Source: DTPS01 sp049591295 (lineage in GTDB: Bacteria > Acidobacteriota > UBA4820 > DSQY01). From it: a stretch of DNA of 64,000 bases. The stretch spans positions 11,649 to 75,648 of the forward strand of contig JBAWEQ010000230.1 in assembly GCA_049591295.1 (NCBI GenBank), written 5' to 3'. A program made the translations under genes and the position numbers. Below, in pieces: positions 58,056 through 64,000 of this stretch. A model generated the notes under the pieces. It saw nothing but the letters and a program-made list of their open reading frames with translations, ran no database searches and had not been told where the DNA came from. How positions within the stretch are numbered: position 1 is the first letter of the stretch; every line of letters begins with the position of its first letter.

Positions 58056-58820
58056 TCAGTGAAAGAGCAATCCCAAAAGACCCTTCTCTTTGCGGATAGG
58101 GGCCGTGAAGTGAGAGGTGGCGCCGCTGTCCCCGGAATCCTTGAGCTGGACCGTGACCTCGGTCTTGTTCTCCTTGCCGTTCTTGTATTCGGTCCTCACG
58201 ATCTCGGCCCGGACGATCCTGAAGGGCGTGTCCGGCGAGACCCAGTAGGTCCCGGCCTCGGTCACCTTGTACTTCCTGGTCAGAAAGGTCGTCTGGGTGG
58301 TCGTGCTGATCGTCATCCTGGAGCACTGGTAGACCACGCCTTTGACGGTCTGGGCGGGCTCCGGGGGCAGGTCCGTGGTTTCCTGGTGCACCTGGACGTC
58401 TTTGGCCTGGCTGTGCATGAAGCTGAGCGCTCCCCCCGAGAGCTTGAACGGGTCGCTGCCAGGAGGCTGGTAGGCCAGGGCGAGGGCCTCGAGGAATGGG
58501 TTCAGCGCCTCCTGCCGGTCGGGGTGGGCCTTCAGCAGCAGGCGCAGGTATCCATCCTTGTAGCCGGCGAAGTTGGTGGGTCCCGCCTCCAGCCACACGT
58601 ACGGCTGGCCGTCCAGCACCTGCTGGTCGATGATCGCCAGGTTGAAGGGTTCCCGCTTGATGCCCCAGCTCTTCTTGGTTTCGATCCGGTAGCGGGCCCA
58701 CGCGCCCGGCGCCGGTGGTTGGCTCAAGAAGGTGGACAGGTCCTGCGCGCCGACCGGAGGAGTCACCGACGCTGCGAGGGCCAGAACGAGGCCCAGAATG
58801 GCGCCGCCGATTGTCTTCAT
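58056..58820 (-). CDS. Secreted hypothetical protein
   Basis: The 254-residue protein has an N-terminal signal (IGGAILGLVLALAASVTPPV) and an all-beta, threonine-rich domain with two charged tracts (YKVTEAGTYWVSPDTPF; RTEYKNGKENKTEVTVQL). I do not recognise a family. Secreted or periplasmic, perhaps a lipoprotein-carrier-like beta barrel given GYLRLLL-type strands, but this is only impression. ATG 58820 is preceded by TGGAGAGACGGC. Its start faces the repeat-bearing intergenic region. Confidence 0.75.
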   Translation of the reverse strand: MKTIGGAILGLVLALAASVTPPVGAQDLSTFLSQPPAPGAWARYRIETKKSWGIKREPFNLAIIDQQVLDGQPYVWLEAGPTNFAGYKDGYLRLLLKAHPDRQEALNPFLEALALAYQPPGSDPFKLSGGALSFMHSQAKDVQVHQETTDLPPEPAQTVKGVVYQCSRMTISTTTQTTFLTRKYKVTEAGTYWVSPDTPFRIVRAEIVRTEYKNGKENKTEVTVQLKDSGDSGATSHFTAPIRKEKGLLGLLFH

Positions 58821-59049
58821 GCCGTCTCTCCAGGTGCGAAGGATACCCCAAAGGACCAAGGGGGTCAAAAGCGCGGCCCCTTCCAGCCCGTGCCCCCCGT
58901 GGCATCCCGCAGCACCACGCGGCGGCCGGGGCGGTCTTCCCCGGAGCCGAAGCGCCTCTTCATCTTCGTTGTTCGTTGCGACTGGGCTGCGCCCCCATTC
59001 CCCTCGTGGGCCCCTCGCCTCTGGGCCCTCACTGCGAACCATCCGCCGA

Positions 59050-59346
59050 TGCCCAAATTCCGCGATCGTATGGTCCTTCCTTCGGCGGCGCAGGTGGCTC
59101 ACGGCGAAAAGGCTTCGTCGCCTGAACGGGGAGGGCCGAGAGCTTTCTCCTCCGATTCGCAGGCCAAGCCTGCCGAATCGTCGTATTGCCCTCCGGGGCC
59201 CCGCCCCACCCTTGGCGCATTCTTCCCCCGGATCAAATCCGGGGTCGAATGCCCCCAATCCCTTGGCAGGTGAGTGTGCGGCTTTGCCGATAACGGCATT
59301 CATAGGTATTTGCACCGCCATTTCGGCTCCCATCGCGGGATTGGGG
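59050..59346 (+). repeat. Dispersed intergenic repeat, copy B
   Basis: Second copy of the repeat at 40075-40346. Anchors: AAATTCCGCG (59055), GGGGAGGGCC (59130), CCCTTGG (59209), TCCGGGGTCGAATGCCCCCA, AATCCCTTGGCAGGTG (to 59272) and ATCGCGGGATTGGGG (59332-59346). It contains small hairpins (e.g. GATTCGCAGGCCAAGCCTGC region, 59155-59179). Like copy A it ends shortly before a -10-like box of a plus-strand gene. Confidence 0.75.
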
Positions 59347-59359
59347 CGATGCCCCCCGC

Positions 59360-59389
59360 TTGATTGCGGCGTGGGCAGGATGTTATAAA
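59360..59389 (+). promoter_or_regulatory. Putative promoter of hrcA-grpE-dnaK-dnaJ
   Basis: TTGATT (59360-59365), 18 bases, then TATAAA (59384-59389), about 137 bases before the hrcA ATG. Both boxes match four to five consensus bases. Confidence 0.5.
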
Positions 59390-59526
59390 CTAACCCAATT
59401 GCGGAGGCGCCCGAGGATCCGAGCCGCTGGTGAAGTCCGGGGGAGGCAGGGTGTTGGAGACCGGCCCCGGAGAAACCGGCGGGAGCCCAGGACGGCGCGG
59501 ACCGCGCTAGAGGGAAGGCGCTGAAA

Positions 59527-60567
59527 ATGGCGATGACCCTGAGCCCGAGGGAAGAGGCCATCCTTTTCGGGCTCCTGACGCGTTACATCCAGACCAAGGA
59601 GCCCGTCAGTTCTCTCATGCTCGCCGACGGGAATCCCGAGGGGCTCTCCTCGGCCACGGTTCGCCACATCCTGGCCCAACTGGAGGAGAAGGGCTTCCTG
59701 ACCCAGCCCCACCACACCTCGGGGCGGGTCCCCACGGATCTGGCGCTGAGGCATCTGGCGCTCTGCATCCTGGATCAATCGCAGAGCCAGGATGAGCCCG
59801 ATTGGAAGGAGGTCGAGCGCCTGGCCTCCTCAGGCAGCCTCAACGGATTGGTCCAGGAGATGAGCGGCATCCTGGCCCGCACGGTCCACTCGCTCGGATT
59901 TGCCGTCACTCCGCCCGTGGGCGAGATCAGGCTCAGGAGCACGGAACTGGTTCCCCTCGGCGAAGGGAGGGTGCTGTGCGTGGTGGTCTCCCAGGCCGGG
60001 CAGGTGCATCAGGCCGTGCTCAGAAGCCCTGAGCCCTATACCGCCGAGCAGCTTCGCTGGTTTAGCGGATACCTGAACGAGAGCTTCGCGGGCTGCTCCT
60101 TCCTGGAGATCCGCAGGCGCCTCAAGCGGCAGATGGAGGCGGAACGGTCCGAGCTGGATTCCAAGATGATCTCGGCGCTGCGACTGGTGGCTCCCTACTT
60201 TCTTGAACACTCGGAGGCCAGAGAGCTCTTCTTCGACGGCGCGCGATGGCTGCTGGACGACCCCCAGCTCAGGGAGAACCTGGACAGCGTCAAGCGGCTC
60301 CTGGAGTCGCTCGAACTCAAGGCCCAGCTGATCGATCTTCTCGACGACCTCTTCAGGGGGAGGGAGCCTCTCCGCGTGGTGCTGGGGGAGGACTGGCCCG
60401 ACCCGGCCAGCCACGACCTCGCCATGGTGGTGGCCCCCTTCGGAGGGGAGGCTTCCGGTCAGGGCCTGGTGGGGATCATCGGCCCCAAGGCCCTCCGCTA
60501 CGAGACGGTCATTCCCAACGTCAGGCGTGCGGCCCTGCTGGCGACGCTGGCCAGTGCCCGCCTGTGA
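59527..60567 (+). CDS. hrcA: Heat-inducible transcription repressor HrcA
   Basis: Binds the CIRCE operator and represses chaperone genes; activity depends on GroEL. The 346-residue protein has the N-terminal winged helix LSPREEAILFGLLTRYIQTK and SSATVRHILAQLEEKGFLTQ with PHHTSGRVPTD, a dimerization domain and a C-terminal GAF-like region ending with GPKALRYETVIPNVRRAALL. It is first of a four-gene chaperone operon. The CIRCE operator it would bind was not found in the leader, so autoregulation may act through a different site. Confidence 0.96.
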   Translation: MAMTLSPREEAILFGLLTRYIQTKEPVSSLMLADGNPEGLSSATVRHILAQLEEKGFLTQPHHTSGRVPTDLALRHLALCILDQSQSQDEPDWKEVERLASSGSLNGLVQEMSGILARTVHSLGFAVTPPVGEIRLRSTELVPLGEGRVLCVVVSQAGQVHQAVLRSPEPYTAEQLRWFSGYLNESFAGCSFLEIRRRLKRQMEAERSELDSKMISALRLVAPYFLEHSEARELFFDGARWLLDDPQLRENLDSVKRLLESLELKAQLIDLLDDLFRGREPLRVVLGEDWPDPASHDLAMVVAPFGGEASGQGLVGIIGPKALRYETVIPNVRRAALLATLASARL

Positions 60568-60619
60568 CGGCCGGGGACGGTTGAGGACATGCCTGGAGAT
60601 GGGGATAAGAGGAGGCGAA

Positions 60620-61237
60620 GTGCCGAACGGCGATGAGGTCCCCCCGAAGGACGGGGAGATTCAGATTGAGTTCGTGGACCACGAAGAGGGGGATGAAGGG
60701 GGATCTTCGGGCCGCCAAAGATTCCGCGTGGATCCCTCCGAGCGCGAGATCGAGCCCTCGGGCGAGCCGCCGCCGCCGTCTCCGGAGGAGGAGCTCAGGA
60801 ACCAGCTCCTCAGGATCAGGGCCGACTACGAAAACCTCAAGAGGCGGATGGACCGTGACCGCGACGAACACCGCCGCCAGGCGAGAGCCCAGGTGGTCGA
60901 GGTCCTGTTGCCCATCATGGACAACATGGACCGAGCGCTGAAGGTGCTCGAAGGCGAGGCTCCCGAGGAGTGGTGCCGGGGCCTTCATCTGGTGCACCAG
61001 CAGATGCGCGAGGCGCTGGGACGGCTGGGACTCGTGGAGATAGCCCCCATGGGCGAACCCTTCGATCCCACGCGTCAGGAAGCCATCGCCTCCGCGGAGA
61101 GAGACGACGTGCCGCCGAACACCGTCACGGCGGTCTATGAAAAGGGGTACCTCTTTGAGGGAAGGCTCCTCAAGGCGGCCAGGGTGGAAGTGAGCAGGGC
61201 GAAAGCCGGTGTCCCGTCGGGAGAGGCTGATGGCTAA
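60620..61237 (+). CDS. grpE: GrpE nucleotide exchange factor
   Basis: Exchanges ADP from DnaK. The 205-residue protein has an acidic, glycine-rich N-terminus, a long helix DYENLKRRMDRDRDEHRRQA that forms the dimeric stalk, and the beta domain VEVLLPIMDNMDRALKVLEG, MGEPFDPTRQEAIA and VTAVYEKGYLFEGRLLKAAR. GTG 60620 is preferred: AGAGGAGGCGAA precedes it; the ATG 21 bases upstream has none. Its last eight bases overlap dnaK. Confidence 0.95.
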   Translation: MPNGDEVPPKDGEIQIEFVDHEEGDEGGSSGRQRFRVDPSEREIEPSGEPPPPSPEEELRNQLLRIRADYENLKRRMDRDRDEHRRQARAQVVEVLLPIMDNMDRALKVLEGEAPEEWCRGLHLVHQQMREALGRLGLVEIAPMGEPFDPTRQEAIASAERDDVPPNTVTAVYEKGYLFEGRLLKAARVEVSRAKAGVPSGEADG

Positions 61238-63059
61238 GGTGATCGGCATCGATCTGGGTACGACGAACAGCTGCCTGGCCTTCATCGAGTCGGGCCAGCC
61301 GGTGGTGGTTCCCAACCGCGAAGGCAGCCGCACGACCCCCTCTCTGGTGGCCTTCACCGAACAGGGGGATCGCCTGGCCGGCAACATGGCCAAGCGCCAG
61401 GCCGTCACCAACCCGACGAACACCATCTTCGCCGTCAAACGGCTCATGGGCAAAAAGTTCAACGATCCCACCGTGGAGCAGGCCCGCAAGGTCCTTCCCT
61501 ACACGCTCATGGAGGCCCCCAACGGGGATGTGCGGATCCGCGTGCGAGACCGCGAGTTTTCCCCGCAGGAGATCTCGGCCTTCGTCCTGGCTGACCTCAA
61601 GAAGAGCGCCGAGGAGTACTTCGGGGAGGAGGTGAAGGAGGCCATCGTCACCGTTCCGGCCTATTTCTCCGATCCCCAGCGTCAGGCCACCAAAGATGCG
61701 GGCCGGATCGCAGGACTGGAAGTGTTGAGAATCCTGAACGAGCCCACGGCGGCCTGCATCGCCTTCAATCTCGAGGAGGCGGGGGTCAAGACGGTGGCCG
61801 TCTACGACTTGGGCGGAGGCACGTTCGACGTGAGCATTCTCAGGCTGGGAGGCGGCCTCTTCGAAGTCATCGCGACGGCCGGTGATACCTTCCTCGGTGG
61901 CGAAGACATGGACCTCGCCATCATGGCTCACCTCATGGAAGGTTTCCGGAAGCAGACGGGAATCGATCTCGGGGCGGACAGGCTCGCCCTCCAGCGGTTG
62001 AAGGAGGCTTCGGAAAAGGCCAAGTGCGAACTCTCCACGCTGCCCGCGGCAGAGGTCAACCTCCCCTTCATAGCGGCCGACGCCAGCGGGCCGAAGCACC
62101 TCGTGACGGTCCTGATGCGCCAGGATCTGGAGAACATCATCCGCCCCATCGTCGAGCGCACGCGCAAGCCCTGCGAAGACGCGCTCCAGATCGCCGGCCT
62201 CAAGGCCTCCGAGATCGACGAGGTCCTCCTGGTGGGGGGGCAGTCCCGCACGCCGATGGTGATCCAGACCGTTTCCGACCTCTTCGGCAGGGAGCCCCGG
62301 CGCGACAAGAACCCGGACGAGGTCGTGGCCCTGGGCGCCGCCCTGCAGGCGGGCATCCTCAAGGGCGAGGTCAAGGAGATCGTCCTCCTGGACGCCATTC
62401 CCCTCAGCCTCGGTCTTGCGACCAAGGGCAACATGTTCGTCAAGCTCATCGAGCGGGGGTCGGCCATTCCCACGAAGAAGTCGCGGATCTTCACGACCGT
62501 CCAGGACAACCAGGATACGGTGGAGGTCCACGTGCTCCAGGGCGAGCGCGAACTGGCGAGCGAGAACATCAGCCTGGGCAAGTTCGAGCTCGTCGGCATC
62601 CCGCCCGCGCCCAAGGGCATCCCGCAGATCGAGGTGACCTTCGAGATCAACGCGAACGGCATCGTCTCCGTCTACGCCAGGGACATGATCACGGGCAACG
62701 AGCAGAAGATCGTGGTCAATCCCTCCTCGGGCCTCTCGGAGGAGGAGATCAACAGCATCGTGATGGAGGCCCAGGCCAAGGAGAGCGAAGACCGCACCGC
62801 ACTGGAACTCCAGCGGTTGAAGATGAAGCTGGAGCGGCTGCTCGAGAGCAGCGAGAAGACCTTCAAGGAGTTCGGAACGCTCCTGCAGGAAGACAAGCAG
62901 CGTGAGGTGGAGGAGGTGCTAGCCAAGGCTCAGAGGAACCTGGGCTCCGAGAACCTGTCGCGGCTTCAGGAGTCCATGGAACAGCTCTCGGGCATCTCCC
63001 GTGCCCTCTCGGAAGTGATCCTCTATACCCCCAGTCCAGGGAGAGGTCCCCAGTCATGA
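61230..63059 (+). CDS. dnaK: Hsp70 chaperone DnaK
   Basis: The 609-residue protein has the N-terminal IGIDLGTTNSCLAFIESG, phosphate-2 VYDLGGGTFDVSILRLGG, VLLVGGQSRTPMV and a substrate-binding domain with SRIFTTVQDNQDTVEVHVLQ. It is shorter than the usual ~640 because the C-terminal lid tail is abbreviated and ends GPQS rather than EEVD. Details such as DAIPLSLGL and ARDMITGNEQ differ from canonical DnaK (DVTPLSLGI, AKDKGTGKEQ), suggesting a second-type DnaK with its own GrpE and DnaJ. CGGGAGAGGCTG precedes the ATG, which overlaps grpE by eight bases. Confidence 0.95.
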   Translation: MAKVIGIDLGTTNSCLAFIESGQPVVVPNREGSRTTPSLVAFTEQGDRLAGNMAKRQAVTNPTNTIFAVKRLMGKKFNDPTVEQARKVLPYTLMEAPNGDVRIRVRDREFSPQEISAFVLADLKKSAEEYFGEEVKEAIVTVPAYFSDPQRQATKDAGRIAGLEVLRILNEPTAACIAFNLEEAGVKTVAVYDLGGGTFDVSILRLGGGLFEVIATAGDTFLGGEDMDLAIMAHLMEGFRKQTGIDLGADRLALQRLKEASEKAKCELSTLPAAEVNLPFIAADASGPKHLVTVLMRQDLENIIRPIVERTRKPCEDALQIAGLKASEIDEVLLVGGQSRTPMVIQTVSDLFGREPRRDKNPDEVVALGAALQAGILKGEVKEIVLLDAIPLSLGLATKGNMFVKLIERGSAIPTKKSRIFTTVQDNQDTVEVHVLQGERELASENISLGKFELVGIPPAPKGIPQIEVTFEINANGIVSVYARDMITGNEQKIVVNPSSGLSEEEINSIVMEAQAKESEDRTALELQRLKMKLERLLESSEKTFKEFGTLLQEDKQREVEEVLAKAQRNLGSENLSRLQESMEQLSGISRALSEVILYTPSPGRGPQS

Positions 63060-64000
63060 CGCCATCCGGTGACTACTACGAGATTCTGGGCGTTGGACGC
63101 AACGCCAGCCAGGAAGAGATCAAGGCCGCCTACCGCAAGGCGGCGCTCAAATACCATCCCGACCGCAACCCGGACAACAAGGAGGCGGAGGAGCATTTCA
63201 AGAAGGCCTCCGAAGCCTACTCCGTACTGGGCGATGCGGAGAGGCGGGCCCGCTACGACCGCTTCGGGACCGCCGGAGATGTGGGGCAGGGAGGGGGCAT
63301 TCCCTGGGACTCCGGCGTGTTCGACGATTTCGCGGACCTGCTGGGCGGGCTGTTCGGCTTCGGGGACTTCTTCGGCGGAGGACGCCGGGGCCCCCAGCGG
63401 GGCTCGGACCTGCGCTACGACCTCAAGATCACCTTCGAGGAGGCCTTCGCGGGCAAGGAGCACACCCTGGACCTCCCCAAGGAGGAGACCTGCCGGGAGT
63501 GCCGCGGGAGCGGGAGCCGGTCGGGGCAGCGAATCACCTGCCAGGCCTGTCGCGGAAGGGGCACGGTGGCCTTTCGCCAGGGCTTCTTCACCGTGAGCAG
63601 GACCTGCCCGCAGTGCGGAGGCGAGGGGGAGATCGTGCGCGACCCCTGCACGGCCTGCAGCGGCAGGGGACGGAGGCCCGCCCAAAAGACCATGAAGGTC
63701 CGGATCCCTCCGGGCGTGGACAACGGCATGCGCCTGCGCATCGCCGGGGAAGGCGAGGCCGGAGAGCGGTCCGGTCCGCCCGGCGACCTCTACCTCTTCA
63801 TCTCGGTGGAGCCGCACCCGTTTTTCCAGCGCGAGGGCGAGGACCTTTTCTGCAAAATCCCCCTGAGCTTTCCGCAGGCCGTGTTGGGCACCCGGCTCGT
63901 GCTGAACGCGCTGGAGGGAGAGGAGACCCTGGACGTTCCGGCGGGCACCCAGACCGGCCACCGATTCAAGATCGCCGGGAAGGGGATGCCCCGCATGGGC
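63056..64000 (+). CDS. dnaJ: Chaperone DnaJ, 3' partial
   Basis: The frame runs off the window end after 315 codons. The J domain DYYEILGVGRNASQEEIKAA contains HPD (KYHPDRNP) near residue 36. The G/F region is moderately long (DDFADLLGGLFGFGDFFGGG), then four CxxCxGxG zinc repeats: CRECRGSG, CQACRGRG, CPQCGGEG and CTACSGRG. C-terminal domains begin KVRIPPGVDNGMRLRIAGEG. The ATG overlaps the dnaK TGA as ATGA, so the operon order is hrcA-grpE-dnaK-dnaJ. Confidence 0.97.
   Translation, partial: MTPSGDYYEILGVGRNASQEEIKAAYRKAALKYHPDRNPDNKEAEEHFKKASEAYSVLGDAERRARYDRFGTAGDVGQGGGIPWDSGVFDDFADLLGGLFGFGDFFGGGRRGPQRGSDLRYDLKITFEEAFAGKEHTLDLPKEETCRECRGSGSRSGQRITCQACRGRGTVAFRQGFFTVSRTCPQCGGEGEIVRDPCTACSGRGRRPAQKTMKVRIPPGVDNGMRLRIAGEGEAGERSGPPGDLYLFISVEPHPFFQREGEDLFCKIPLSFPQAVLGTRLVLNALEGEETLDVPAGTQTGHRFKIAGKGMPRMG

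Larger units (their letters stand above)
58821..59526. other. Intergenic region with dispersed repeat copy B and the hrcA promoter
   Basis: No credible gene in 706 bases; open frames in it lack ribosome sites and match nothing. Most of it is the repeat at 59050-59346 and its upstream flank. The hrcA promoter candidate is at 59360-59389. I see no CIRCE (TTAGCACTC-N9-GAGTGCTAA) element. Confidence 0.6.

Overview
The window is GC-rich, gene-dense chromosomal DNA of a diderm (Gram-negative) bacterium. LpxK (lipid A), a TonB/ExbB/ExbD system, a lipoprotein and soluble lytic transglycosylase all imply an outer membrane. Gene content (DUF4404 and DUF4388 proteins, K+-independent H+-pyrophosphatase, an EMO-like membrane Fe-S oxidoreductase, an hrcA-grpE-dnaK-dnaJ operon) fits Acidobacteriota best, but this is inference from gene repertoire; no rRNA is present to confirm it. 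I see no prophage, transposase, CRISPR array or defence island. The content is mostly housekeeping, and the unusual material is in the intergenic repeats and in a few coding anomalies.

Layout. 1-1515: 3' part of an Nramp metal transporter fused to a universal-stress domain. 1631-1825: a string of hairpins. 15785 down to 1824 (minus): a long, tightly packed run of FecR-like protein, GAF-GGDEF diguanylate cyclase, mreB-mreC-mreD-mrdA-rodA, a ThiF/MoeB-like enzyme, a methyltransferase, lpxK, priA and a DUF4404 protein, many joined by ATGA or GTGA overlaps. 15929-22927 (plus): thioredoxin-like protein, aldehyde dehydrogenase, class-I amidotransferase, DinG helicase, Na+/H+ antiporter-like protein and an orphan protein. 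23117-29156 (minus): hppA, then TPR lipoprotein-tonB-exbB-exbD-exbD. 29573-32452: large FAD/Fe-S oxidase. 32516-40014 (minus): aconitase, truD, larC, plsC, M50 protease and an MnmA-like PP-loop enzyme. 40428-44283: small zinc protein plus EamA exporter, a peroxiredoxin cut by an amber codon, and malic enzyme. 44337-47341: mobA and an EMO-like Fe-S oxidoreductase. 47540-51968 (minus): DUF4388 protein and the tRNA-Val-thrS-infC-rpmI-rplT operon. 52040-58820 (minus): CNNM-like protein, secreted proteins, slt and ruvB. 59527-64000: hrcA-grpE-dnaK-dnaJ, with dnaJ cut by the window end.

How the genes work together. The mre/mrd/rod run is a complete elongasome module, transcribed behind a c-di-GMP synthase. 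The ribosome/translation run makes ThrRS, IF3, L35 and L20 from one promoter that also serves a tRNA-Val gene. The metabolic genes (FAD/Fe-S 2-hydroxyacid oxidase, LarC, aconitase, malic enzyme, EMO-like protein, H+-PPase) point to respiratory oxidation of organic acids.

Most notable observations: a composite inverted pair of palindromes with compensatory stem changes (1631-1825); two diverged copies of a dispersed ~280 bp intergenic repeat (40075-40346 and 59050-59346); an in-frame amber codon in a secreted peroxiredoxin (41634-41636); a 97-bp duplicated 3' end of the EMO-like gene (45051-45147); an ATC start codon for infC (49928); and an aldehyde dehydrogenase whose general-base glutamate is alanine (residue 259). 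No clearly new multi-gene system was found.
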